A DNA stretch of 64,000 bases. It comes from an uncultured Eubacteriales bacterium. Lineage in GTDB: Bacteria > Bacillota > Clostridia > Oscillospirales > Oscillospiraceae. The position numbers and the translations under genes are program-made. Location: positions 1 through 64,000 of the forward strand of contig URLO01000003.1 of NCBI GenBank assembly GCA_900548625.1, written 5' to 3'. A model generated the notes under the pieces. It saw only the letters and a list, made by a program, of their open reading frames with translations, ran no database searches and was not told where the DNA came from. Positions 33,067 through 41,825 of this stretch are shown piece by piece (position 1 is the first letter of the stretch; each line of letters begins with the position of its first letter).

Positions 33067-36000
33067 TTATTTCAGCACCACATTCGCCTCACCGAGCAGC
33101 TCACGCAGCTCGCGCAGCATCAGCTCGTCCGGCATACACGTCCCGCCGAGGCGCTTTCCGGTGTCGGCGTAGTAGATGACCGTCCGCGTCCGTCCGGGGA
33201 ACATCCGCAGGATCGGGAGCACCTTGTGTGCGCCCGGCTGCGAGGCGGAATCGACTTTCAGATACAGCGTCCTGTTTGCCGCGTTTTCCACGCGCGCCGC
33301 CGCCGCGACCTCCTCATCGGTGTAGTCCTGAAGCGGCTGAACGCGGTTTACGACCATCTGCGGGTCCTTGTCCTCACGGATCGAGATACGCCCCGTGACG
33401 ATCACAGCCGAGTTTTCATGCAGGTACGTGCCGTACTGCCCGAGCGCATTGGAAAATGTCAGAAGCTCCATCGTGCCGGTGTCGTCCTCAAGCGTAACAT
33501 AGGCCATCATCGACTGATTTTTGGTCGTTTTCATCTTTACACTCTGCACGATGCCTGCGACCGTGACGATCTGATCGTCGCGGTACTCGTCGGTGTGCTC
33601 GGAGAAGCTCTCAAGGATCGCGCCGAGCGGCGCGGTGTTCGCGTTTTTCAGCAGCGCACGGTAATCGTCCATCGGGTGGCCGGTGAGATACAGGCCGGTC
33701 GTCTCCTTCTCCATCGCCATCCGGTCGCGCCGGCTCAGCTCCGGCACGTCCGGCACGCGCACGGCGGGAATGCTCGTCTCGTCCTGCGCCGCCAGACTCT
33801 CAAACAGGCCCATCTGCCCGTCCACATTCCTTCTGCGGCTGTTTGCCACCGAGTCAAGCACCGTATCGTAGATTTGCAGCATCTGCGACCGGCGCAGGCC
33901 AAAGCAGTCGCACGCGCCGCACTTGATGAGATTTTCAAGCGCACGCTTGTTGAGATCGGTGCCGTACATTCTCCGGCAGAAGTCCTCAAGACCGGTGAAC
34001 GGCCCGTTTTCCGTCCGCTCCTGCACGACCTTCTGGATAAAGCCTCGCCCGATGTTTTTGACGGCGGCAAGCCCGAAGCGGATGCCGTCCGCACCGACGG
34101 AGAAATGGTCGCTGGAGGCGTTGAGATCCGGCGGCAGGACGGAAATGCCCATCACCTTGCACTCGGCAATATACTCAGAGATCTTCACCGAGCTGTCGAG
34201 CACCGAAGTCATCAGCGCCGCCATATACTCCCGCGGATAATAGCACTTGAACCACGCCGTCTGATACGCAATGACGGCGTAGCCGACGGAATGCGCCTTA
34301 TTGAAGGCGTAGTTTGCAAAGTCGTACATCTCGTCGTAGATGCTCTGCGCCACATCGACCGGGATGCCGTTTGCCTCGCAGCCGCAGATGCCGCGCGAGG
34401 CGTCTCCGTGGATGAACGCGCCGCGTTCTTTTTCGATGTCCTTGACTTTTTTCTTCGACATCGCACGGCGCACCATGTCCGCCTGCCCGAGAGAGTAGCC
34501 GCCGAGCTTGCGGAAGATTTCGATGACCTGCTCCTGATAGAGGATGCAGCCATAGGTGACGGACAGGATCGGCCGGAGCATCGGGTGCTTGTATTTGACG
34601 AGCGAGGGATCGTTTTTGCAGGCAATGAGACGCGGAATGGATTCCATCGGGCCGGGGCGGTAGGCCGCGACGATGATGGAGAGATCTTCGATCGACTGCG
34701 GCTTGAGTCCGACGCAGACGCCCGTCATGCCGGACGATTCCATCTGGAACACGCCCGCCGTTCTGCCCTGCGTCAGCATCTCCATGACCTTCGGATCGTT
34801 GTCCTTGACGCGCGCCATCGTGAAATCCGGCTCGCTCAGGCGAATGGTCTGGATGGCATCGTCAATGACCGTGATGTTCCGAAGGCCGAGGAAGTCCATC
34901 TTGAGAAGTCCCAGCTCCTCAAGCGTTGTCATGGTATACTGCGTGACGATGGTATCGTCGTTTGTCGCCAGCGGCACATAGTCCGAAACCGGAAGGCGCG
35001 TGATGACAACGCCCGCGGCGTGCGTCGAGGTGTTGCGCGGCATTCCCTCCAGCGCACGCGCCGTGTCGATGAGCTTTTTCACGCGCGCATCGGAATCATA
35101 CATTTCCTTGAGCTGCGGCGAGACCTTGAGCGCCTCGCTCAGCGTCATGTGGAGCGTGGAGGGAACGAGCTTTGCCACCACGTCCGTCTCGGCGTAGGTG
35201 AAGCTCAGCGCCCTGCCGACGTCGCGGATGGCGCCTCTTGCCGCCATCGTGCCGAAGGTCGCGATCTGCGCCACATGGTCGTCGCCGTATTTCCGGCGCA
35301 CATATTCCACGACCTCCCCGCGGCGCGTGTCACCGAAGTCCATGTCGATATCTGGCATCGTCACACGCTCCGGGTTGAGGAAGCGCTCGAAGAACAGGCC
35401 GTATTTCATCGGGTCGATCTCGGTGATGCGCAGGGCGTATGTGACCATCGAGCCGGCGGCGCTGCCGCGTCCGGGGCCGACCGGGATGCCGGCGCTCTTT
35501 GCGAAATTCACAAAGTCCCACACGATGAGGAAATAGTCCGTAAAGCCCATCTTGTCGATCATGTCGATCTCGTACTCAAGCTGTTTGCGGTATTCCGGGT
35601 GCTCATCGCCGTAGCGCTCGGCAAAGCCCTTGTCGCAGAGCTCCCGGAGATATGTCAGCGAGTCGTAGCCCGCCGGGAGCTTGAATTCCGGCAGGTGGTA
35701 TTTTCCGAACGTGAACTCCACGTTGCAGCGCTCCGCGATCCTGCACGTATTTTCATACGCCTGCTCCACATTCGGGAAAAGCGCACGCATCTCGTCCTCG
35801 GATTTGAGGTAAAACTCCTTGCTTCCAAAGCGCATCCTGTCGGGATCGTCCACGGTCTTTCCCATCTGGATGCACATCAGGACGTCCTGTACGTCCGCAT
35901 CCTCGGGACGCAGGTAGTGCGCGTCGTTCGTCACGACGAGCGGAAGCCCCGTTTCGCGCGCCAGCCGCAAAAGGCCCTGATTGACCTTCGCTTCCTCCGG

Positions 36001-36537
36001 AAGCTGCTGATCCTGAAGCTCCAGATAGAAATTTCCCGGCCCGAAGATCCCGCTGTATTCCAGCGCCGCCTGCTTTGCCGCCGCATAGTCGTCCTGATGG
36101 AGATTCTGCGCAACGCGGCCCGCGAGGCAGGCCGACAGGCAGATCAGTCCCTCGTGATGCTCGCGAAGCAGCTCCATATCCACGCGCGGACGATTATAAA
36201 AGCCGTCGATGAAGCCGCGCGAGACAAGGTATGTCAGGTTCTGATAGCCGGTCATGTTCTCACACAGCAGGATCAGGTGATACGCCTCGCGGTCGAGCGC
36301 GTAGACCTTGTCAAAGCGCGTGCGCGGCGCGACATAGACCTCGCAGCCGATGATCGGCTTGACGTCCGCTGCCTTTGCCGCCCGGTAGAAGTCGATCACG
36401 CCGTACATCACGCCGTGGTCCGTGATGGCGACAGCGTCCTGCCCGAGCTCTTTGACGCGCGCCATGATATCCTTGATGCGGCACGCCCCGTCGAGCAGGC
36501 TGTATTCCGTATGGACATGCAGATGGACAAAACCCAT
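33067..36537 (-). CDS. dnaE: DNA polymerase III subunit alpha, DnaE
   Basis: A 1156-residue C-family replicative polymerase. It starts with the PHP domain (FVHLHVHTEYSLLDGAC; ITDHGVMYGVIDF), followed by the catalytic palm with the aspartates of PDIDMDFGDTRR, a helix-hairpin-helix region and a C-terminal OB fold (IVTVAGIVQSVKMKTTKNQ). Length and order match DnaE1/DnaE3-type enzymes. Low-GC Firmicutes also use PolC, which is not in this window. It is the last gene of the murB-rapZ-yvcK-whiA-dnaE run, 12 bases after whiA, with an AAGGAGG ribosome-binding site. Confidence 0.97.
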   Translation of the reverse strand: MGFVHLHVHTEYSLLDGACRIKDIMARVKELGQDAVAITDHGVMYGVIDFYRAAKAADVKPIIGCEVYVAPRTRFDKVYALDREAYHLILLCENMTGYQNLTYLVSRGFIDGFYNRPRVDMELLREHHEGLICLSACLAGRVAQNLHQDDYAAAKQAALEYSGIFGPGNFYLELQDQQLPEEAKVNQGLLRLARETGLPLVVTNDAHYLRPEDADVQDVLMCIQMGKTVDDPDRMRFGSKEFYLKSEDEMRALFPNVEQAYENTCRIAERCNVEFTFGKYHLPEFKLPAGYDSLTYLRELCDKGFAERYGDEHPEYRKQLEYEIDMIDKMGFTDYFLIVWDFVNFAKSAGIPVGPGRGSAAGSMVTYALRITEIDPMKYGLFFERFLNPERVTMPDIDMDFGDTRRGEVVEYVRRKYGDDHVAQIATFGTMAARGAIRDVGRALSFTYAETDVVAKLVPSTLHMTLSEALKVSPQLKEMYDSDARVKKLIDTARALEGMPRNTSTHAAGVVITRLPVSDYVPLATNDDTIVTQYTMTTLEELGLLKMDFLGLRNITVIDDAIQTIRLSEPDFTMARVKDNDPKVMEMLTQGRTAGVFQMESSGMTGVCVGLKPQSIEDLSIIVAAYRPGPMESIPRLIACKNDPSLVKYKHPMLRPILSVTYGCILYQEQVIEIFRKLGGYSLGQADMVRRAMSKKKVKDIEKERGAFIHGDASRGICGCEANGIPVDVAQSIYDEMYDFANYAFNKAHSVGYAVIAYQTAWFKCYYPREYMAALMTSVLDSSVKISEYIAECKVMGISVLPPDLNASSDHFSVGADGIRFGLAAVKNIGRGFIQKVVQERTENGPFTGLEDFCRRMYGTDLNKRALENLIKCGACDCFGLRRSQMLQIYDTVLDSVANSRRRNVDGQMGLFESLAAQDETSIPAVRVPDVPELSRRDRMAMEKETTGLYLTGHPMDDYRALLKNANTAPLGAILESFSEHTDEYRDDQIVTVAGIVQSVKMKTTKNQSMMAYVTLEDDTGTMELLTFSNALGQYGTYLHENSAVIVTGRISIREDKDPQMVVNRVQPLQDYTDEEVAAAARVENAANRTLYLKVDSASQPGAHKVLPILRMFPGRTRTVIYYADTGKRLGGTCMPDELMLRELRELLGEANVVLK

Positions 36538-36549
36538 GACAGCGCCTCC

Positions 36550-37449
36550 TTAAAGCTCCTTTGACAGTTCGATCAGCTTCCGCATCCTGTGATTGACGGC
36601 GGATTTTGAAACCGGCGGGTCAGGCATCTGCGCAAGCTCGGCCAGTGTTGCCTCGGGGTTCTCCACGCGCAGACGCGCCGTCTCCTGCAATTTCTGCGGC
36701 AGAGTTTTCAGGATGCCGTGCTCCTCCAGCCTGCGGATGGCGGCAAGCTGCTCAATGGATGCGTCAACGACCTTTGTGAGATTCGCCGTCTCACAGTTGA
36801 CGCGGCGGTTGACGCCGTTTCGGAGATCCTTCTCGACCTTTGCCTCCATCACGCCCATCGCGCAGACGGGCGCGCCGATGGCAGTCAGGAAGTCCTCGAT
36901 GTAGTTGCTCTGCTTAAAATACAGGACACCGCTGCCGCCGCGCGTCAGCTCCTTCGGACTGAAGCCTACGTCCAGCAGCAGCGCATACGTCTCCCGGCAG
37001 ACCTTATAGTGCGAGGTGATGAGCTCCAGATGATAGCGCTTTGCAGGGTCTGTGACCGAGCCGCCCGCCAGAAACGCCCCGCGCAAAAATGCGAGCCGGT
37101 CGCTCTCCTCCTCGAGAATTCCGAAATTGACATGCAGCGTCACGCTCGAGGAGGGAGAGTCCCCGAACGCTGCGAAAATTTTAGCAATTTTTTCGCCGTC
37201 CTCGATCACGAAGATCAGCTTGCCGCCGCCCTGCTCCGACGGCTCCTGATCGAAGGCAAAGCCGAACGCCTTCCTGAGCACCCGCGGGAGTCTTGCGGCA
37301 AAGTCCGCGCTTTCCGTCACGATGCGGATGGCGGACGGTGTAAAGGTATTGCAGAACAGCAGCACGCCGTAGAACTCTGCCACGGCGGCCGCGCGCCGCG
37401 TGAGCGGCTGGCGGCAAAGCTCCTGCTTGACATTGGAAGAAAAAGACAT
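36550..37449 (-). CDS. whiA: DNA-binding protein WhiA
   Basis: A 299-residue protein of the WhiA family, which joins a LAGLIDADG homing-endonuclease-like fold (about 1-210) to a C-terminal helix-turn-helix (about 220-299, LAQMPDPPVSKSAVNHRMRK). In Gram-positive bacteria it influences cell division and chromosome segregation; in Streptomyces it controls sporulation. The start MSFSSNVKQELCR is the standard family N terminus. It lies in the conserved rapZ-yvcK-whiA order with 17 bases to yvcK. Confidence 0.95.
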   Translation of the reverse strand: MSFSSNVKQELCRQPLTRRAAAVAEFYGVLLFCNTFTPSAIRIVTESADFAARLPRVLRKAFGFAFDQEPSEQGGGKLIFVIEDGEKIAKIFAAFGDSPSSSVTLHVNFGILEEESDRLAFLRGAFLAGGSVTDPAKRYHLELITSHYKVCRETYALLLDVGFSPKELTRGGSGVLYFKQSNYIEDFLTAIGAPVCAMGVMEAKVEKDLRNGVNRRVNCETANLTKVVDASIEQLAAIRRLEEHGILKTLPQKLQETARLRVENPEATLAELAQMPDPPVSKSAVNHRMRKLIELSKEL

Positions 37450-37466
37450 GCTTGTCCTCCTTCTGA

Positions 37467-38474
37467 TTAAGCCTCAAATTCGCGCCAGACCGAAAGAATG
37501 GCGCGCGAAAGCGCATCTGCATCGTGGCGGATGTAGCGTCCCGGACGGCACAGCGGGAATTCCCGCACCGCAACGCCGAGCGCCTCGATCCCCGCGCGGT
37601 CTACCTCGATCGGGCCGCCGCCCTCCTGACGGTACGGCGCGAGCCACTTTTCCGGCACAGGGGCATTGTTTGCAATGCACACGTCGATGACGTCGCCTCC
37701 TGCGTGCTCCAGCAGCGCCCGCACATGGTCCTCACCCGTGTAGCCGTCGGTCTCGCCGTCCTGGGTCATGATGTTCAGGATGTATTCCCGAACCGCCCCG
37801 GAACTGCGGATGGCCTCGCTGATGCCATCGACCAGAAAATTGGGGATGATGCTGGTATAGAGGCTCCCCGGCCCGATGACGATGATATCCGCCTGACGGA
37901 TGGCGTCGATGCTGTCCTGAAGCGCCTGCGGGTGCTCCGGGACGAGCCGCACCTGCCGGATGCGGCAGTCGTTGATCTTCTTTGCGTAGAAAATCTTGCT
38001 CTCTCCGAGCGTGCGGGAGCCGTTGTCGAATTCCGCCTCCAGATAGACGTTCTGATTCGTCACCGGAAGGACGCTTCCCGTGATGGCAAGGACCTCTCCC
38101 ATCCGCTGCACCGCCTCGTCAAACGAACCGGAGATGCCGTTCATCGCCGCGAGAAAGAGGTTTCCGAAGCTCTGACCGGAGAGCGAGCCCTCGGTGAAGC
38201 GGTAATTCAGAAGCCGCTCCATCGTCGGCTCCGTGTTGGCAAGCGCCATGATGCAGTTTCGGATGTCGCCCGGCGGCAGCATCCCGAGATCCTCGCGCAG
38301 CATACCCGAGCCGCCGCCGTCGTCCGCAACGGTCACGATGGCGGTGATGTGCTTTGTATAGCGTTTGAGGCCGCGCAGCATGGCGGAAAGCCCGTGTCCC
38401 CCGCCGATGGCGGCAATGCGCGGCTCGCGCTTTTTCGGCTGATAGAGCCGTATGTTCTCTTGCTGCATCGTCAT
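37467..38474 (-). CDS. yvcK: YvcK family protein (gluconeogenesis factor)
   Basis: A 335-residue member of the CofD/YvcK family. YvcK binds UDP-N-acetylglucosamine and is needed for cell shape and growth on gluconeogenic carbon sources in Bacillus. Signatures are AAIGGGHGLSAMLRGLKRYT, TVADDGGGSGMLREDLGMLP and VIGPGSLYTSIIPNFLV. The start overlaps the rapZ stop (ATGA). UDP-GlcNAc is the product line that feeds MurB's pathway, and murB is two genes upstream. Confidence 0.95.
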   Translation of the reverse strand: MTMQQENIRLYQPKKREPRIAAIGGGHGLSAMLRGLKRYTKHITAIVTVADDGGGSGMLREDLGMLPPGDIRNCIMALANTEPTMERLLNYRFTEGSLSGQSFGNLFLAAMNGISGSFDEAVQRMGEVLAITGSVLPVTNQNVYLEAEFDNGSRTLGESKIFYAKKINDCRIRQVRLVPEHPQALQDSIDAIRQADIIVIGPGSLYTSIIPNFLVDGISEAIRSSGAVREYILNIMTQDGETDGYTGEDHVRALLEHAGGDVIDVCIANNAPVPEKWLAPYRQEGGGPIEVDRAGIEALGVAVREFPLCRPGRYIRHDADALSRAILSVWREFEA

Positions 38475-39343
38475 CCGCGCGCTCCCCTTCTGTCCATGTC
38501 GCGGTGTCTGGAAACGACGGTGTAGCCGCGCTTCGTGATGAAGTCGGAAAGCTCCTTTGCGACCGCGACCGAGCGGTGCCGTCCGCCGGTGCAGCCGATG
38601 GCGATGACCAGCTCTGTCTTTCCCTCCTCAAGATACTGCGGGAGCGTGAAGTTGATGAGATCCTCCAGCTTCTCAACGAAGTCCTTCGTCGCCTGATACT
38701 GGAACACAAAATTTCGCACGTCCTCGTCAAGCCCCGTGCCGTCTCTCAGATCCGGGATGTAATAGGGATTCGGCAGAAAACGCACGTCGAACACAAGGTC
38801 TGCGTCCAGCGGAATTCCGTACTTAAAGCCGAAGGAAAGCACATTGACGGTCATCGCGCGCTCGCGCACGCCACCCGCCACCATGTCGATGATCTTCCCG
38901 CGCAGCGCCCCGGTTGAAAGGCGCGAGGTGTCAAGGATGACGTTGGCGCGGTTTCGGATCGGCTCCAGCAGCGCGCGTTCACGCTCCAAGGCCTCAAGCA
39001 TCGGCGTCCCGTCGCGCATAAGCGGGTGCAGGCGGCGCGTCTCCTTAAAACGCTTGACCAGCACCTCGGTGTTCGCCTCCATAAATACGATGGAGTAGCG
39101 AAGCCCCATCTTGTCCAGCTCATCGAGCGACTGAAACAGCACGTCGAAGCTGAGACTCCCGCGCACGTCGGTCACGAGCGCGACCTTTTCATACCGCCCC
39201 TTCGTCGCAAGACACAGCCGCGCAAACTGCGGGATCATCTCCGAGGGCATATTGTCCACACAGTAAAAGCCGAGATCCTCAAGATTGGACGCCGCCTTGC
39301 TCTTTCCTGCGCCGGAAAGGCCGGATACAATGATAAACTGCAT
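38471..39343 (-). CDS. rapZ: RNase adapter protein RapZ
   Basis: A 290-residue P-loop protein. The Walker A motif is GLSGAGKSKAASNLEDLGFY and the C-terminal domain holds VAIGCTGGRHRSVAVA, the phosphosugar-binding region. In enterobacteria RapZ steers RNase E to a small RNA controlling glucosamine-6-phosphate synthase; in Firmicutes its homologue YvcJ is linked to competence. The neighbouring yvcK and murB connect it to cell-wall precursor supply. AGGAGA precedes the ATG. Confidence 0.95.
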   Translation of the reverse strand: MQFIIVSGLSGAGKSKAASNLEDLGFYCVDNMPSEMIPQFARLCLATKGRYEKVALVTDVRGSLSFDVLFQSLDELDKMGLRYSIVFMEANTEVLVKRFKETRRLHPLMRDGTPMLEALERERALLEPIRNRANVILDTSRLSTGALRGKIIDMVAGGVRERAMTVNVLSFGFKYGIPLDADLVFDVRFLPNPYYIPDLRDGTGLDEDVRNFVFQYQATKDFVEKLEDLINFTLPQYLEEGKTELVIAIGCTGGRHRSVAVAKELSDFITKRGYTVVSRHRDMDRRGARG

Positions 39344-39352
39344 AACCTTCTC

Positions 39353-40261
39353 CTACCAGATCCGCACTTCCGGCTCCAAACGGAAGCCGGAATCCGCATA
39401 AACGGTTTCCTGTACCAGCTTGATCGTTTCAAGCACATCCCGTGCCGTCGCGCCGCCGCGATTGACAACAAAGCCTGCGTGCTTGCGCGATACCTCCGCG
39501 CCGCCCACGCCGCGTCCCTTGAGACCCGACGCCTCGATCAGTGCGCCGGCATACGCCCCCGCAGGACGCTTGAACGTGCTGCCGGCCGACGGGAGCTCCA
39601 GCGGCTGCGAGGCGCGCCGTTTTCCCATCAGCTCGCGCATCCGTGCGCCGATCTCATCGGCATCACCGGGCCGCAGCGCAAGCACCGTCTTTACAATTAT
39701 GCACTCCGTGCGCTCGAACGCGCTCGTGCGGTAGGCAAACGCCTGCTCCGCGCCGCGCAGGACGCGCCGCGTCCCATCTGCCATCAAGACCGTCGTCTCC
39801 TCCGCGACCTGCGCGATCTCTCCGCCGTAGGCGCCTGCGTTCATATAAACGCCGCCGCCGACCGTGCCGGGAATGCCGTGCGCAAATTCAAGTCCCGTGA
39901 GCGACTGCCCGCGTGCAAAAACTGCCGCGTGGGCAAGCGTCTCGCCTGCCATCGCTTCAATGCGCCCGCCCTCCAGCGCGCGCAGGCCGAGCAGGCAGTC
40001 CTTTGTGCAGATCACAAGCCCGTCCAGCCCCTCGTCAGGCGCCAGAACATTCGTGCCCGCGCCGAGAATCCGCGGCCTCACACCGCACTGCGAGGCGGCA
40101 CGAAGCAGCACTGCAAGCTCGTCTTCATTTTTGGGAAATGCCATCAGCGCCGCCGGCCCGCCGATGCGGAACGAGGTATGGGCGCTGAGCGGCTCATTTT
40201 CTGCAAACGCCGCGTCCGGGCACATCGCCCGCAGCGGCTGTAAATTGTCCATTCGACTCAT
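39353..40261 (-). CDS. murB: UDP-N-acetylenolpyruvoylglucosamine reductase MurB
   Basis: MurB reduces UDP-GlcNAc-enolpyruvate to UDP-MurNAc using FAD and NADPH. The 302-residue protein has the FAD-binding segment NEPLSAHTSFRIGGPA, VLGAGTNVLAPDEGLDG-type loop (ILGAGTNVLAPDEGLDG) and the C-terminal GSTFKRPAGAYAGALIEASG typical of type IIb MurB. The ATG at 40261 was chosen because GGAGG precedes it by 5 bases; the longer frame starts in the upstream terminator. Promoter at 40290-40317. Confidence 0.96.
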   Translation of the reverse strand: MSRMDNLQPLRAMCPDAAFAENEPLSAHTSFRIGGPAALMAFPKNEDELAVLLRAASQCGVRPRILGAGTNVLAPDEGLDGLVICTKDCLLGLRALEGGRIEAMAGETLAHAAVFARGQSLTGLEFAHGIPGTVGGGVYMNAGAYGGEIAQVAEETTVLMADGTRRVLRGAEQAFAYRTSAFERTECIIVKTVLALRPGDADEIGARMRELMGKRRASQPLELPSAGSTFKRPAGAYAGALIEASGLKGRGVGGAEVSRKHAGFVVNRGGATARDVLETIKLVQETVYADSGFRLEPEVRIW

Positions 40262-40289
40262 AAACGCCTCCGGGTGTTTAATCAAGATT

Positions 40290-40317
40290 ACTATAGCACA
40301 AACTGATGTAAAATCAA
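40290..40317 (-). promoter_or_regulatory. Putative sigma-A promoter for the murB-rapZ-yvcK-whiA-dnaE operon
   Basis: TTGATT and TATAGT on the minus strand are spaced by 16 bases, about 29 bases before the murB start and downstream of the hprK terminator. Confidence 0.55.
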
Positions 40318-40358
40318 ACAGGAAAAGCACTTTTCCGGAAAAACGTACCGTGAAATGC

Positions 40359-40385
40359 AAAATGCCGCCCGATGGGCGGCATTTT
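40359..40385 (-). terminator. Terminator of hprK
   Basis: A 12-bp perfect stem (AAAATGCCGCCC and complement) with a 3-base loop begins right after the hprK stop codon and ends in TTTT. Confidence 0.85.
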
Positions 40386-40386
40386 C

Positions 40387-41328
40387 TCAGTTGTTTTCTT
40401 TTCCGGCGAAAAACTGGTTCATCTGCTCCGTGAATTCCAGCGCGGCATTGTAGCCCATGCGCTTTTGACGGTTGTTCATGGCAGCGACCTCAAAGATGAC
40501 CGCGAGATTTCGTCCGGGCGTGATGGGAATGGTGATTGAGGGCACCTTCACATCGAGGATCTCCATATACTGCGTCTCCATGCCGAGCCGGTCATAAGCC
40601 TCGCCGTCGCGCCAGGGAACCATTTTGATGACCAGATCGATCTTGCAGCTATCCTTGACCGCGCCCATACCAAAGAGCTTTGCCACATTGATGATGCCGA
40701 TGCCGCGCAGCTCCATATAGTGCCGCAGCACCTCAGGCGGCGAGCCGACCAGCTCATGAGACGAGATCATCTTGATCTCGACCGCATCGTCAGAGATCAG
40801 GCGGTGGCCACGCTTGACAAGCTCGATGGCCGTCTCACTCTTGCCGATGCCGCTGTCGCCCATGATCAGAATGCCCTCGCCGTAAATCTCGACAAGGACG
40901 CCATGGCGCGTCACACGCGGCGCAAGATTGCGTTTGAGGTAGGTAATGAGGCTTGATACGATATACGAGGTCGTGTCCTTGCAGCTCAGCACCGTGACAT
41001 TGTGCTTCTCCGCCATCTCCAGACACTCCGGCAGCGCCTGAATGCCGCGCGCAATGATGAGCGCCGGAATTTTATAGGACATGAAATGGTCAAAAATGAT
41101 CCGGCGTTCCTCGCTGGAGAGCTTTTCAAGGTAAGCCGACTCCACCGTTCCGCAGACATAAAGCCGCATCGGTTCAAAATGATCGAAGAAACCAGCCAGA
41201 TACAGACCCGGCCGGCTCACATCGTCGACCGTGACATGGATCTTATGATAGTCTGAGGACTCATAGAGCTTTTCCAGATGAAATTCCTCGACAAGCTCTG
41301 ACAGGGGCACCGAATAAACATTTGACAT
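40387..41328 (-). CDS. hprK: HPr kinase/phosphorylase
   Basis: HprK phosphorylates Ser46 of HPr in response to sugar-phosphate levels and also removes the phosphate; it drives carbon catabolite repression in Firmicutes. The 313-residue protein has the C-terminal kinase P-loop GDSGIGKSETAIELV, the aspartate pair in RLISDDAVEI, and the HPrK signature LRGIGIINVAKLFG. It has its own promoter and terminator and so forms a single-gene unit, although it sits in the common murB-rapZ-yvcK-whiA neighbourhood. Confidence 0.96.
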   Translation of the reverse strand: MSNVYSVPLSELVEEFHLEKLYESSDYHKIHVTVDDVSRPGLYLAGFFDHFEPMRLYVCGTVESAYLEKLSSEERRIIFDHFMSYKIPALIIARGIQALPECLEMAEKHNVTVLSCKDTTSYIVSSLITYLKRNLAPRVTRHGVLVEIYGEGILIMGDSGIGKSETAIELVKRGHRLISDDAVEIKMISSHELVGSPPEVLRHYMELRGIGIINVAKLFGMGAVKDSCKIDLVIKMVPWRDGEAYDRLGMETQYMEILDVKVPSITIPITPGRNLAVIFEVAAMNNRQKRMGYNAALEFTEQMNQFFAGKENN

Positions 41329-41346
41329 TCATAACACCTCACGGCG

Positions 41347-41375
41347 ATTATAACCTGTTTCTGACGGTTTGGCAA
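41347..41375 (-). promoter_or_regulatory. Putative sigma-A promoter for hprK
   Basis: TTGCCA and a perfect TATAAT on the minus strand are separated by 17 bases. The -10 box lies 19 bases from the hprK start, so the leader is very short. Confidence 0.75.
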
Positions 41376-41437
41376 CCGTAAAAACAGATATGGTGCTTTT
41401 TCCGTAAAAATTTTTTGTTCCATACAAGAATTTGTGC

Positions 41438-41466
41438 TTGCATTTTGCGGAAACATCTGCTATTAT
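41438..41466 (+). promoter_or_regulatory. Putative sigma-A promoter for rpmB
   Basis: TTGCAT and TATTAT on the plus strand are separated by 17 bases, about 62 bases before the rpmB start. Confidence 0.7.
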
Positions 41467-41527
41467 ACTAGTCGGCGTCCGTAGGACGGCTGTTATATGA
41501 TTTTTAAGCGGCGAGGAGGTGCAGCTA

Positions 41528-41716
41528 ATGGCAAAGTGCGATATCTGCGGCAAGGGCGTTACTTTTGGAATCAAAGTTTCCCACTCTCATAGAAGATCCA
41601 ACAGAGCATGGAAGCCCAACGTCAAACGGGTAAAAGCGATTGTTGACGGTACTCCGCGCCATGTGTACGTCTGTACAAGATGCCTGCGTTCCAACAAGGT
41701 TGAGCGCGCGATCTGA
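41528..41716 (+). CDS. rpmB: 50S ribosomal protein L28
   Basis: A 62-residue L28. It begins MAKCDICGKGVTFGIKVSHS and keeps both CxxC pairs (CDIC and CTRC), so it is the zinc-binding form of L28. The ATG at 41528 follows a strong GAGGAGG site; an in-frame start three codons earlier is rejected. Single-gene transcript with promoter 41438-41466 and a textbook terminator. Confidence 0.98.
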   Translation: MAKCDICGKGVTFGIKVSHSHRRSNRAWKPNVKRVKAIVDGTPRHVYVCTRCLRSNKVERAI

Positions 41717-41727
41717 TAGACAACCGA

Positions 41728-41761
41728 AAAGACAAGTCGAAAGACTTGTCTTTTTCTTTTT
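41728..41761 (+). terminator. Terminator of rpmB
   Basis: An 11-bp stem (AAAGACAAGTC and complement) with a GAAA tetraloop is followed by a long T-rich tract. Confidence 0.92.
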
Positions 41762-41770
41762 CGCATTTCC

Positions 41771-41815
41771 AAAACCGGCCGGCGGCGAGGTTCTCCCTCA
41801 CCTGCCGGCCGGCTT
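41771..41815 (-). terminator. Terminator of the amidohydrolase gene
   Basis: A stem based on CCGGCCGGC with a roughly 20-base loop ends in TTTT on the minus strand, about 10 bases after the amidohydrolase stop. Confidence 0.7.
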
Positions 41816-41825
41816 GTATTTAATC

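Noticed and set aside
33226..36564. A 1112-codon open frame on the plus strand opposite dnaE
   Set aside because: It is the antisense shadow of a certain gene in GC-rich DNA. Its translation shows no recognisable domain and is rich in His, Arg and Val in the pattern typical of shadows.
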